Notes: generated from the sequence alone by a model not told the origin. Counted from the stretch's first letter, positions 1-12,589 are shown. The stretch is 64,000 nucleotides of DNA from Solanum dulcamara (GCF_947179165.1 NC_077243.1:3962001-4026000); one strand, 5' to 3'. Program-made: numbers and translations.

Positions 1-2100
1 CTAATGATGACTACTCCATTATTGTTAAGAAAATTCATCATTGAGTTTAACTCAATTAAAAAAAAATTAGTCCATATGTAAAGATTTGTATAAAATTGTA
101 TAAGAACACGACTCAGAACATTCTAACGCTTACCAATCGAATATATCTTTATTTAAAAAATTAAAATACTAAAAAGAAAATGATGGCGTCTTCTGTGTTT
201 CTTCTCGCTCCCTACTGACTTCTGGTGCCACGTTGTTATGCACCTTATTTTTATTACTCTTTCCGTCTTAATTTATGTTGCTTGATTTTTGAGGCCGGTT
301 CAAACAATTTTTTTAATTATTTATTTATAATTATTGATTTTTGCATTTTTTTTTTGAGATTCTCTTATACAACCAATCAAGCCAAGAAAAAGGATAATTC
401 AGACATTCAATTCAATCTATAAAGAAAACCCCAACTAATTTAATTAAAGATGAGATAAGTAACTCAGTTTCAATCTAAAAAAAAGGGATATAAAATTTCA
501 CTAGAATGAGGTTCAATTTAAATTAAAGTAAAATAACCTAAAAATAAACCATTTCATCTTGATTTTATAATATGAAAATAAATTGAGACGGATATTTCTA
601 GTAACCTTGATATATATTTGACAATTAATATGAAATGGCCGGAGTATAAAATATGCTTAGGATTGATACCGTTGTAACATTTTCAGCCCTATACATGCTA
701 TTGTCCACAATTACACATTTACGTTCACATATTTATATATGTGAGCTGCTTGGTTTAAAGTCCAAGAAAGCGTATTTAGCAAAATTGGTTGACACTTGCA
801 TAAAAAATAACCACATCAGATATTCAAAGCGTCGAGACTACTACTCAAATGTATTTGTTGACAAAATATCATCATGATTCATGACCACAATTTGATTAAA
901 ATAATTATATATATATATATATATATATTTGTTGCTGTTATGTTATTTTATGTTTGTTTTTATTTTTTGTGTGTCATTGCCTTAAGTTTTGCCTACGGGT
1001 CGTGATTTTCTTTAACTGATTACTCGTGCATGTTGCCCAGTTTTTGCCTATTTGGCAACCATTTATAGTTAATCATCAATATGTGTAAGGTTTAATAATG
1101 CATGAAAAAGTTACGCACACGTACCAATAAATACATGCATATATAATATATATGTATTTAGTTGTTTAACTTTATATAAATTTAAATATTTATTTAATTA
1201 TGTGTACACTTAAAATTAAAGAGCATAAATAAAAATTACTAATCAATGACATGTGCATGCAATAAGTTTATAGCACCTCAATTTTTAAAATAGAGTTTTG
1301 AACAGCAAAGAAAGAAAAAGAGAAAAAGGATAAAAGAAGGAAGAAGGAAAGAAACGAAGAAATAAGGAAGAAAGGAGGAGGAGGATAGAAGGAAGTTTAG
1401 AAGAAGCCATGCATTAGTGACTGAAAGTAGAAATCAAAGAAGCCCCAAAAATAAAATAAAAAAGATCAAAGAAGAAAAATGAAAATTTGCTGCACCTTGG
1501 CGGCAAAAAGAAAGACCGAATAACCTTTTTCTGTAATAATTAAAAATTGAGTTATCTCGAATTAATAAATATTTTGACACATTTATTTATATATTAGGGC
1601 CTTTTTTTAAGCGGCAAACCGACTTTCCTCTAAGTTACTAGTAATATTTTGACACGCCTGATTCCGTAATGGACCTAAAACCCTGTAAAATTTTGAGCCC
1701 GTCTTAAAAAAAATAATTTTTATGTATGAAGTGCTTTTAGAACTTTGAAGTATTGAAAATTATTTTTATAAATAAGCAGTTGAGTGTTTGGATAAAAGTG
1801 CTTATATTGAAAATAAGTATTTAAATTTTAGAGTTAAAAGAATAAAAAAGATAATTTAAGAATTTAATTAAAATATAAGGAATATAAAAGTAATTTTCAT
1901 GTTGAAGCACTTAGAAAAAAATAATTAAAAATCCTAATTTTTTTATTTTTGACCGACTTATTTAAAATTAGCATTAGACAAACACGTCCAAAATAAAAAA
2001 GTGGTTAAGTTGTTAGTGGTAAACGCAGGAACAGACAGCACCACTGCTATAATAGAGTTGCCAACTTTGCTTTATATTTCTTCGTTACCAAAGTAGAACT
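1..2100. other. AT-rich intergenic DNA
   Basis: No gene is recognisable here. Short open frames at 225-422 and 653-877 resemble no family I know and have no coding signature. The stretch holds an (AT)n microsatellite at about 905-928 and a purine-rich run at about 1300-1400. An AT-rich segment at about 1690-2005 has the feel of a fold-back MITE, but I could not fix its ends. Confidence 0.6.
905..928. repeat. (AT)n microsatellite
   Basis: Uninterrupted alternating T and A run of about 24 nt within AT-rich intergenic DNA. Confidence 0.9.
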
Positions 2101-2771
2101 TTCCAGGTCTCTCCTCTATGCTAACAGAATACTTCTATATTCAGCTCATCGCATGGGTATGTTCTCTCTGAATCCTTCGACCTTCCTTCGTTAATCGACC
2201 TAGGGTTTCTTATTTTACTTCTGTTATGGGGTTTATGTTCAATTTCGATTCGAAGTTGCTTATTTTCTGTGAAATTTGGATGTTCCAAAAAAGATAATAA
2301 GTTGCCTTAGTTTTAGGATTTCGGAAATGTTCTCTATCATAATAGGCAAAATTATAGCTACGTATTTGTGTATTTTAATCATAGTAGAGATTATGATTAT
2401 AAGCAGCTTATAAGCTAATCCAAACGGGTCTTGGATTTCCCTATGGATGATTATTTCTCATGAGATAGTTGCCAAGGATTCTGGTGGATTAATGGATGGT
2501 GGAATTTTGGTTGTTTACGTGATAGATAATAGTGAAGAAGACATCAAGGCTTTGCAGCTTGTAACATCTGGTATAAGTTTATCACCATGTATATATATAC
2601 ACACACTTCATTATATAGTGTGTAAAAGTGAAGTTAGTATAGCTAATAAATTACTTAGGATTGTCTATTTAAGGAAACGTAGTGAATGTGTTTGTCTGTC
2701 TCTGTACTTGAATGTCAGCAGAAGATAGTGTGATGAGTAATGCTGAAGATGGGAAACCTGATGAAGCTGTA

Positions 2772-2774
2772 TAA
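2772..2774 (+). other. In-frame stop in eRF3 relic exon 2
   Basis: Reading in phase from the previous exon gives ...PDEAV, then TAA, then PDKIDG. The neighbouring paralogous exon at 3549-3611 reads ...PDDVVNPDSLED, so the TAA sits where that exon has an AAT (Asn) codon. Confidence 0.75.
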
Positions 2775-3779
2775 CCTGATAAAATTGATGGAGGTAGGCA
2801 ACAACTTCATTGATGTGCTTAGTGAATGCTTCTTATGCTTTCAAGTGACACTCTGTAGCAATATTGATTCTTTTGATCTTCTGTTTTTCCTTTTTTTTTT
2901 TGGGCCCAAGTATCTTTTGTGTGTTTTTGATGTGTTTAATAGATTTAAGGGCATTTAAATTTTCTTAAGTAGGAGTTGATTTTTGGTTTATTGCTACTGT
3001 AACAATCATTTCCGGGTAATAAGGCTATACTTCTGCATCTTTAGACATTCCCTTTCTTCTCTATATATCTTTGAATTCTTATTTGGAACTTTCTGGGCGT
3101 TGTTTAATCATATATCATTGCACCATGGTTCTTAGTGCCTATTGAATACCTTTGTTGATTCCTTTGTATGGGTCTTCTTTTCTGAATTGAAAATAGTCCA
3201 TGAACTCTTTCATCTAGGTTTCTAAATGTTCTTGCTTTATACTTTACGAAATCAAAACTACATTAGCAATTTTCAAAATGTTTTGTTAAAAGGTATACCT
3301 TTTGTTTTAAATGTCTAATTTTTCCTGTAAGAGGCGCAAATATTACTTTAGATGGTTTAAGGATACTTCTGAGACTTGATTCATTTTAGATTAATATTTG
3401 CTCTTATCTTTCAAATCCATTTTTAGTATGTTGTATAATTTTAACCTATAGACTATGCTTTATTCCCTTGCTTTCGTTATCCCCTCTGGATAGAATTAGC
3501 AACCGTTTTTGGATGTTTTTGTCTTGAATGTTCATGAAATGGGAGCAGACGACATGATGTCGGAAGGATGCAAGCCAGATGATGTTGTAAATCCTGATAG
3601 CTTGGAAGATGGTAGGTAGATTGATGAACAGGTTATGTACAATCTGTTTCTTTCTTTGAGTTCTCGCTCCGTTTTTATTTCTAACTCTTGCCCATCTGCT
3701 TAACTGCTGAATCTTTGAAGCTTTTATTCACCGTAGGCTTGATATCATCATGAAAGGTCTTTCTTTCGTTTATTGGTTT

Positions 3780-4385
3780 ATTTTAAAGTTTTTTCATTAT
3801 TTGGGGGTAGGGCATGGGCTCATGTGTAGGGGGAAGGGGAAGAAAAAACTTTGATAAGGTTGGAACCCTGTATATAAGGGTTGTATGGTGCAGTTTCCAC
3901 TGTTAGGCTGCAACTTTTATCTCATTATAGAACCGGCTTGTCTAGTTCACAAATTTCCTTTAGCCTTTCTTTTGAAAGCTACTCTCGCTGGCATCACAAG
4001 CCTGTTAAAGTTACACTGTACATCTGATATTTGTTTTGTCTTTTGAATTTTTGCACACATATTTTTTCCCAGACCTTAGTGCGCGGTCTATTCAAGATGC
4101 TAAGCAGTGCTAGTTCCTCTTATTTATGAAATTCTGTAAGAGCAACTAGACGCTCTTCCTTCTCAATAGTTATGATAGTTAACAATACCTTGATAGATAT
4201 CTTGGGGAGGGCATCGACTCATGAATAGGGGAAGAGAAGGAAGAAGAGGGAAGAAATTGGAACCTTTTATATAAGGGGTGCATGATGGAGTTGCAACTAT
4301 TGGGCTGCAACTCTAACCTCTCATTGTATGTAAGCTGGCATGTCTAGGTCATAAATTCCCCGTAACTTTTCTTTTGAAAGCTACT
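3780..4385. repeat. Diverged direct duplication inside eRF3 intron
   Basis: A block at about 3780-3990 recurs at about 4190-4385. Shared features are a G-rich 'ggcatgggctcatg'-like start, 'ttggaacc', 'tatataagggt', 'ctgcaactttta' and 'cttttgaaagctact'. The copies differ at many positions, so the duplication is old. Confidence 0.6.
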
Positions 4386-4689
4386 TTTGGTGGAGAGTGA
4401 TCTGATTGTGGTTTATTTGTCGAGAAGAAGAGAATCAAATTGGCAATTTTTGCCTTTGCCTTCTCTCGGTATTTTTCTTCAGCAAGAAGCTAGACTATTT
4501 TCATGGCTTGGCTATCTGTTGTCGTTTATGTTTTTGAACGTACTATATTTTTTGCTAGTGGTGGAAAATAACATGGAGGGGTGGTGGTAAATGGGTTGGG
4601 GTGGTGAGGTGGCATGCCATGTGGCATCCACCTCATCAAAATGTCAGTGACATGCAATTGGGCGTCCATGTTGGCAGCCCTAACGGAGG

Positions 4690-4806
4690 AGGGTCATATT
4701 TGAGCCATTTGACCAACTTTGGGGGTATTTTTGCACAAGAGTATAGCTGAGGGTAAAATTGATCCTCTTCGCATTGTAGAGGGGGTAAATTTGAACCCTT
4801 TCCCTT
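4690..4806. repeat. Fragment of a TIR repeat related to the 29.2 kb element
   Basis: The right end (ggtaaatttgaacccttt) is, in reverse complement, similar to the left terminus of the element at 29175 (gggtaaagggtgaaatttg). I could not find its left partner, so this is either truncated or mis-bounded. Confidence 0.4.
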
Positions 4807-5038
4807 AATTTATTAATAGTCAGTGACATTAACAGGAATCGACTAATAACACCGTTTTCACTTGTACTATTTAATTAATCAAAGTAATGGCTCTAAACAA
4901 GAACTGTCTCACATGAGTGCACTAAGTAGTAAAATGATTAGCTTTTACTAAATCAGTTTCTCTGTGAGAATTCGAGTTGAAAGAAATACGGTAAAAGTTA
5001 TGGTTAATAGATATAATTATATTCAATAAATGCAACTA

Positions 5039-5200
5039 TGGCCATTGCATATATTGATTCTATACCTGCAACTAGCTTCTTTTGTTTTCAGTTGCAAATG
5101 TAGGTTCCATGTGTGCAGCTTATGACCATTGTGTATATCGATTCCACATATGCAATCTGTGGCGATTGTGTATATCGAGTCCATATATGCATCTATGGTT
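5039..5200. repeat. Short tandem repeat, about 38-65 bp units
   Basis: Three degenerate units carry 'ccattgtgtatatcgattccacatatgcaa' variants (for example at about 5125, 5162 and a more diverged one at 5040). This lies in an intron of the eRF3 relic. Confidence 0.6.
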
Positions 5201-6639
5201 CCTTTTCAACTCTTAACTCTTTCTATAATCCCACGTGTATTCCTTTGTTGTGATACAAAGACAATGTATGCAACGGCTTTAGTTTCTTTTCTTTCTTTTC
5301 GGTGTATTCTTCTTCTAGCAAGATTTGTTAGAATATATGCAAGAATTGAAATCATCATTCATCTTCTATTTTAAAATATTATTTTTCTTATAAAATTACA
5401 TGACTAATTTATTTCCGTCATTAATGTTCACCCTTCCCTTCAAATTATTTTGAGTGTCGCCGCTGTTTGGCTATTCAAGAAGTTATGCAACTCAACCATT
5501 TTTAGTTTTTGCATTTATAACTCAAAATTTTGGTGTATTGCTTAGATTAAAGATGCATTCATCTGTTTCTGAAAACATTCTTTTATAATTTTAAGCAAAA
5601 TCTAGTATGAAGTTTGTAGCGAATGTTTATTTAATTAATGATTTCAGGCCTGGAGAAGGAAGCAAATGTAAACGTGAAGCCAACACATGTTCCAGTCAAT
5701 AGAAAGAGACATTTGAATGTTGTATTCATTGGTCATGTTGGTAAGTTGTCGTTTTTTTGTATTGTTTGATAATCCCTACTACTGAAAATCATAATCTTTT
5801 TCTAGAAGCATCAAACCTAGCTCTTTAAAATATCAAGGAAGAGAGAAAATGTAAAAGAATGGATGATTCCAGACTTTTCTGTACCCTTATACTGAGACTT
5901 GAACCCAACAATATTAAGTAATAAATTATTACCTTTTAAAGAAACAGTAGGCAAGATGTTGTAACTGAATTTCCATTTTGATGTATTGTTGTATCTATTT
6001 CATCAGAGAAATTATGTTTGCTGTGTCTGTCCAGAAACTGAATAAAACAACTGGGACAGATATATTTGACTCAGCCCTCCAGATGTGTTGAGGTTTTGTG
6101 TTTGAGTGCATTTGTGATGTAGTTCTTATGGAATTAGGGAAGCTTGAAAGTTGGTAGCTTTGTGCACTATTTTTGTTCCTCTTTCCTTCCTTGCATCTCT
6201 TTTTTTTTTATTTGGGGGGATAATCATTCTGTCTTGCATTGATATCAGTAACTTGAGAAGTCCCACGGATGAAATAGAAATGAGGAATTGTGATGTCTCT
6301 GGATTTTGGATATTGCAAGTTTTAGTTTTGTCCAATTTGTTCATGTAGTCAGAGTCAGCTGGGAACTTGCAGTTTGTATGATAAGCTACTTCACTTAATA
6401 GTTTCTAATGTAAAATTTGGTGGAAACTTACCAAAGCTCATGTCTCACATAATCAATTTTGATGATTATATGACTCTTGGGCTTATTATATATCATTTCA
6501 ACTGCAGATGCTGGAAAGACCACAGCTGGAGGACAAATACTATTCCTTAGTGGTCAAGTCGATCATCGGACTATCCAGAAGTATGAGAAGGAAGCAAAGA
6601 ATAAAAGTAGAGAGAGTTGGTGAGCATTTCCTTGTGTGA

Positions 6640-6785
6640 AGTGTTCAACTTGTGCTTTCAACACTTTTTAATGCCTGATCATGTGTCAGGCCATTGTGTG
6701 CAACTTAATGCCTGTTCAACTTGTGCTTTCAACACTTTTTAATGCCTGATCATGTGTCAGGCCAGTGTGTGTAACTTAAGATGCT
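6640..6785. repeat. Two-copy tandem repeat, about 71 bp period
   Basis: A unit beginning gttcaacttgtgctttcaac and containing cctgatcatgtgtcagg (a small hairpin) occurs twice in succession with a few differences. It is inside an intron of the eRF3 relic. Confidence 0.8.
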
Positions 6786-7204
6786 TGATTATTCTTGATT
6801 AAAAAACATTCTAGGATGTTTTCTCTTGTCAATATTGGCTGGACTATACCAAGGATTTGATGTAAAATTATTGGTCCTGTGGGATCTCACACGGATTTTG
6901 TTTATGGACTTCATTTTGTCTTGTATATCTGCTGTTTTACTGCTTCGTAGCTTCTACTGCCTTTCAAATTTCCTTAACAGAAAGGGTAAAAGAAAAAAAA
7001 GAGAGCTTGTCTTATGTTTTTGTTTTTGTCTGTTAGGTATATGGCCTATATCATGGATACAAATGAAGAAGAAAGAGCGAAGGTATTCTTATGATTTATT
7101 TATCTATTTATTTTCCTGAGAGGTTGGGCTGCATTTACTTATTTCTTGCTTGCAATTTCCTGTGCAGGGAAAAACAGTTGAGGTAGGAAGAGCACATTTT
7201 GAAA

Positions 7205-7565
7205 CAGAGACAACAAGATTTACAATCTTGGATGCCCCGGTAACTTCCCTTACAAATTGCTTCTCTGCTTTACCTTGTATATAGCAGGACAAGTTATGAA
7301 TCTAGGTAAATGAGTTTATTTTTCATGACGATTGGTGTTTGCCCCATGCTTTTAAACATAAGGATTTCTACAACGAGTCTCTTGCTGTGAAAATTTTGTT
7401 CTCCTTGAAGCAGACACAACAAGATTACAATCTTAGATTCCCGGTAACTTCCTTTGCAAATTGCTTCTGTGCTGTACCTTTTATATGCAAGAACACATTG
7501 TGAATCTAGGTGAACACTTGCCCCATGTTGTTTTAACATAAGGATATCTAAAGAGCTCTTGGCAT
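7205..7565. repeat. Partial duplication of eRF3 exon 7 and flanking intron
   Basis: The 3' part of exon 7 and its downstream intron (about 7205-7383) recur at about 7412-7562. The second copy has lost bases in the coding part (acaacaagattacaatctta), so it cannot encode the same peptide. It keeps the same donor context (ccggtaactt). Confidence 0.75.
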
Positions 7566-8500
7566 GAGTTTGACCATGCCAAAATTCATCATTGAGCTCT
7601 TGCATGGTTGGAACTGACAGGGGCTTAGTAAGAAATCTCTAAAATATGGAATACCATACGTCAGGCCATTTGGTGGACTGTCTGAAGCTACTCAATTTTT
7701 GAAGGCAAAAAATAGAAACATACAGAGCCTTAAACATAGATGTACTTTTTTGTGAGCTTTTTGGTGCAATCTGGTTATTGAACATGATGGTGAGGGAATG
7801 CTAGACACAAATGGGCAATTACACAAACCTGTAATTATTCCTGATGCACTGGCTTAGTGTATAACTTTATAAAATTTCTATGTACTTGTAAAAGAGATTT
7901 TTCTGTGAAAATTTCTTTCTCCTTCTTGCACGACTGAATCTTCTGCATGCTTGGTGCTTTCATCTAGCCTTGCGGAAAGAAAGAGAAATTGCAGTCAGTC
8001 TCTAGGACATGCATTTATGAACGGCATTTTTTCTGTGAAAATTTCTTTCTCCTTCTTGCACGTCTTTCTGATCTTTCAAATGAAAATGAAGCTTGACACC
8101 TGTCTCCTGTCATATCTCATGAACTCACTCCAATTCCTCGTCATAAGGCAGTAAATCATCTTTCATTTAGGTTTTACTAGTTTTGTGATTTTGAGCCTTA
8201 CCAGCCAATAAATTTGCTGCATGGTTTGAAGAAGAAAAGTTTAGCACATTATTTTAAATGAGTGAGTTCCTTTGAAAAGAGATATCGTCTCAGTTTACTG
8301 CTGATTTGAGGACTTAAGTATGATAATTTATCTAACATATCATTTGTAAAGTTCAGTATCCACTTCAATAATGTGTGAGACAACTGTGTACTTATCCAAA
8401 AGACAAGCTTGGTGCTTCATGAGTGTGTAGTTTTATGACTAGCAAAGACCCAGAGATCGTGAATCACGACGAATGCGAGTTCAAAACTAAGTTTCTATAA

Positions 8501-8584
8501 CTGCATGTATTTTTCTTGCTAATCCTTAAATTCTATGCAGTGCTGCATGTATTTTTCTTGCTAATCCTTAAATTCTATGCAGTG
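8501..8584. repeat. Perfect 42-bp tandem duplication
   Basis: The unit starting ctgcatgtatttttcttgct and ending ctatgcagtg is present twice with no difference I can see. A near-perfect copy implies a recent event in the relic's intron. Confidence 0.85.
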
Positions 8585-8897
8585 CTCGATTTTGTTGTTC
8601 TGTCAGCTTACATTACGGTTTTTCATTATGTTTTCTCTTATTACCAGGGTCACAAGAGTTACGTCCCGAATATGATTAGTGAAGCATCTCAAGCCGACAT
8701 AGGTGTATTGGTACGAATCGTTATCCTTTGCCGTTGGACTGTATGGTAGTTCATGAATTCTGTCTTTGGATTTTGGAAATGGTACACTGATCTTTGATTT
8801 GGCTGTTGTGAATGTTATATCCGCTAGAAAGGGTGAATTCGAAACTGGATATGAAAGAGGTGGACAAACACGTGAACATGTTCAACTTGCAAAGACA

Positions 8898-8911
8898 CTA
8901 GGACTCTAGGA
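8898..8911 (+). other. 8-nt tandem duplication causing frameshift in eRF3 relic
   Basis: The sequence ctaggactctagga holds two copies of ctagga. Removing one 8-nt unit restores the family reading from ...AKTLG into VSKLLVVVNKM, and with the unit present the frame meets a TAG at once. Confidence 0.8.
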
Positions 8912-10150
8912 GTTTCTAAGCTCCTTGTTGTTGTAAATAAGATGGGTGATCCTACTGTCCTCTGGTCTAAAGAAAGGTCTTCTTCCATCTATGTTTGGTG
9001 ACATGCATTTGAAATATTAATTGTTCTAGGTATTAATCTAACAATTGTCTCTTGAAGGTATGACGAGATCCAGTCAAAAATGATACCATTCTTAAAATCA
9101 TCTCAATACAATGTAAAGAAAGGTAAAGGGGATTATCTACTCATAAATTGCATCTTTGTTGGCTGAAGTTCTTGTATTTTATTGATCCACGCAACCTATA
9201 AAACAAAAATGGAACAGTAAAATAATACAAAAAAAGGAACATCTTATAAGATCTATTTGCTATAGTGGCCAGTAAAAGGATCTTGCATTCATACGATTTC
9301 GTACCCTCTCATTAGAGTTTACAGGTGAAAAGCTGATCTATATCAAAATTTATCTTGCTTCTAGTGAATAATCAAGTCAGAACACTAAAACTTGTTTCCC
9401 AATTCACTTCTCCGATAAATTATTGGAAATTTTCATGTCCAACTTCAAATAGTTTGTTGTCAATCTGGCCATTGAAGTAAATAAAGCTCATAAAATGATT
9501 TTTCAGAAGTCTCCGACATACCTAAGAATAGAGTATTTCAAATGCTGCCACTTGTGTTCTGTGCATTACAGAAACAATACCACCTGTTTGTATGATACCT
9601 TATAGAAAACCACTTCTTGGTATAATCAAAGGAGAATGCTGATTGTGGAATCATATTTTTCATCATTACATTGTATTTCAATCTGTTTCTTTACTTTGCT
9701 TAAAATTCCACGTGTGAGCAAATATTTAATTTCTGCACTTGGTTCTGAAAATTTTTGTACTTGAATTGCAGATGTTCAGTTCCTGCCAATCTCTGGTCTC
9801 CTTGGTTCAAATATGAAAACTCGGGTGGAGGAAGGCGTATGCCCATGGTGGGATGGTCCATGCCTTTTTGAAGCTCTTGATGCGGTAGAAGTTCCTCCCC
9901 GAGATCCTGAAGGTCCACTAAGGTACTTCGGTTTTGCTGATCTGGTGGCATTCTCATGCCACTTTGCTTGACATTTCTCTTAGATTGATGATGTAAAGAG
10001 ATTTGTGACCTCCCTGCTGTTGCTAGCAATGCTTGAACAACTGGAAAGGTGGATTTCCTGTTTTCTTTTCAGTGCTTAACTTCTGTTATCTTCTTTTTGA
10101 AGTGAGTTTAGCTGTCACTTGCCAACTCACTTGCCAACTTTTTGTCTTTT

Positions 10151-10241
10151 GAAAACAACCTCTTTACCTTCATGAGGCAGGGGTAAGGTTTGCGTACACT
10201 CTACCCTTCCCTACACCTCACTTGTGTGTACATTGCTGTTG
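10151..10241 (+). mobile_element. TS-type SINE fragment (3' part)
   Basis: The text 'gaaaacaacctctttacc', 'ggggtaaggtttgcgtacac' and 'tctacccttccctacacc' matches the 3' region of the TS SINE that I recall as common in Solanaceae. No tRNA-like 5' part or target-site duplication is visible, so it is truncated. It lies just beyond the last eRF3-like exon. Confidence 0.7.
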
Positions 10242-12589
10242 AACTTTGGATTTAAGCGATCAAACATTATTTTTGTTTAAAGTGTCTTCTTTTCAATAGT
10301 ACTTGCTTTGGAGATGTACTTTGAGATGTCATTTTGCATAACATATTTTATTATTTGAACAACGTTTTCAGGAGGGAAGGTCAGTTGAACTAAGATGACA
10401 GCAGACGCAATATTTGGTCCTTTGCAGCATTAACCTGGAGCTAAGTTGACGTGATCTGATATATGCACAAACATTCACCAGTTTAGTGTCTGCAGTGTGT
10501 GCTATTGGTTCTGGTATCCGTTAAAGTTTTATAGTACCATCCGATGATGGTGGTTGTTTTTTAGTACGCTGTGCTGTATGAATCTATCTTAATTTTGGTA
10601 GCCAATAGATCCATTTTACATGCACCAGAAATGCCGATAATTGGGCCTTTGCTTATAGCTGATGCATAACAGTTAAACCTGTTGAAACACGATTGCACCA
10701 TCTTCTACGTATGGCTCTGGATTAATGCATCCTTCCTCACTTGTGGGCTGCATGGATCGTTTTCAGACATTCTGCCCCCTACCCCCCCACCGCCCACTGC
10801 CTGTTTTGTCTGGAGTTTTAAATTATTTTAGCGAGGCAGTGTGGAGGTCAGTGTTGTTTTATACTTCATTTTCAGGTCAATGTTTTCTCTTATCTCTGGC
10901 TGAAAGTTACTTGACGGTAAGGAAAGGGGGCTGCAAGGGTTGTTGGGGATGTCAAATATTTTTAAGATTAGTCCGATTGAATCTTAATTGGAGACGGCTA
11001 GATTTCAAAAATTGATTATAACTATATGGAACAATTACGGTAGGATTTCCTTTTTATATGAAGCATCGAAAAATTACTGAACAATTAGTATGTACTAGGA
11101 CACTACAATGACCATATAGATTAACCAACTTGATCAACTATTGAGTGATTAGCAACTTGTTTATTTCATGGTTTAAGTTGCCTGACCTATTACTGTATGG
11201 AGTGAGAATTATGTCATCTGATAGCAGAGGCAAATTTTTCGAGATGAGTTTTAGATGTCAGCTATGGCAGGTTCTATGCTTTCTAAGAGCAGTCTAGCCT
11301 TTGAATAATATTGATTCGAGATGAGTTTATATGGAGTAGCATTTCAGTAACGATTGGTATAGCGGACCGAATTATTTTGGGATAGAGGATAGTAATAGTA
11401 GTTATATTTGTAGTTAATCCTTTGAGGTACCAAATCCCATCAACCCTGGTGCAGAATAGTCTTCCTGATGATGCTATAACACGTTCACTTCACCGGATTG
11501 GCCTGTTTTCAAAAGCTTCTGCATTAGGTTTGAAAAACATTTATTTTTTGGACATGTGGTACAAGGAATTAAGGTACATAGGATAGAAATTTAACTCTAA
11601 AATCCAGAGTTTATATTAATTATTATAATTATTGTTATAATAAAGTCATAGTCGTCCTAGACATCAAAATCTTCGACTCCTTTTTTTTAATTTGTTTCAA
11701 AAATTTTTCATCTACGGTTGTTATAACTTCAATTTTTTTTTACCTTTATTTAAATGATTTATAGGTACAAAAGTTTCTACAGATTATTTTGAATGTTCAG
11801 CATAAGACATATTCACATCAATTGGATTCATTTACTAAATCATAATTTAAATTATTGTGATTTCTCAAAACCAAACATTCAAATTCAAATATTCCCTAAA
11901 ACTAAATAAAACAAACTCCAAAAAAAAAAACGTTTATGACCTTTTTTTCATTCTTAGTATTTCCCCTTACTTTTTATTGAGTTTACGTGGGGAACAGACG
12001 AAGCCGTTGTACTTTCTGGACCGCAAGTTTCCACGTTTTCCTTCTCTTGTAATTGGCTGTGTGGTTGAGATTTTGAGTTTGTATTTAGTGTTATATAACT
12101 ATTTATTTTATAAAATCAATTCATTATTTAAAAATATTTTTCAACACTTCAAATATATCAACAATTATTTATGATCAACTAATCAAATCGAGCTGAATAC
12201 TGTAATAAATAAGACTCGACCCTTTTTAAGTATCATCATAATTATTTAGTATTTTCAAAATTGTAAACATGGTACATGACGTGGATGAGGGATATTTTAT
12301 TGAAATCAGATGATATTTGATGATGACAGTAGGCGGCTTTAGTTGCCTTGTCTTGGATATTTTACCATTCGATAAATAAATAATATATCGATTAAACTCC
12401 TAAAACACGGCATAAACGACAAGATATTAAAGTATATGTTTTCTGGAAATATATTCCTTTTATCATTACCCTAGAAAAATGTCAGCATATACCTTATTAT
12501 TAATTCACTGCTATTCTTGCATACACTGCCAAACAACCATAAGAGTGAGAGACTAGTCGGAAAGAGATACAGAGGAGAGGAGACCAACA
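10242..12589. other. Intergenic region, eRF3 relic to MATE gene
   Basis: No protein family is recognisable in any frame. Open frames at 10725-11015 and 11857-12174 look random and AT-biased. A C-rich patch lies at about 10780-10796. The last few hundred bases should hold the promoter of the MATE gene, but no TATA element stands out. Confidence 0.6.

Larger units (their letters stand above)
2447..9922 (+). pseudogene. eRF3 (GSPT1-like) release-factor GTPase pseudogene, C-terminally truncated
   Basis: eRF3 is the GTPase that partners eRF1 in translation termination. The relic keeps exon-like blocks at about 2447-2571, 2719-2793, 3549-3611, 5648-5740, 6508-6619, 7037-7082, 7168-7239, 8648-8710, 8814-8976, 9058-9122 and 9772-9922. 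Translated, they give an acidic N-terminal part (EEDIKALQL), the G1 P-loop GHVDAGKTT, KYEKEAKNKSRESW, the G3 region DAPGHKSYVPNMIS, GYERGGQTREHVQLAK, the G4 motif NKMGDPT and CPWWDGPCLFEALDA. Lesions: the start equivalent appears as ATA-GAT, TAA at 2772-2774, an 8-nt tandem duplication at 8898-8911, and no AG before the 8814 exon. Coding similarity stops at 9922, just before EF-Tu-like domains II and III. Intact genes of this family carry both, so this copy could not bind eRF1 normally. A 5' UTR remnant may lie near 2100-2160. Transcription cannot be judged. Confidence 0.88.

Noticed and set aside
2772..2774. Stop readthrough or recoding in the eRF3 relic, as could be fitting for a release-factor gene
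   Set aside because: Other independent lesions (frameshift, acceptor loss, missing domains) make simple decay the better explanation.
9700..10029. 109-aa minus-strand open frame
   Set aside because: It is the antisense shadow of the last eRF3 relic exon (CPWWDGPCLFEALDA on the plus strand).
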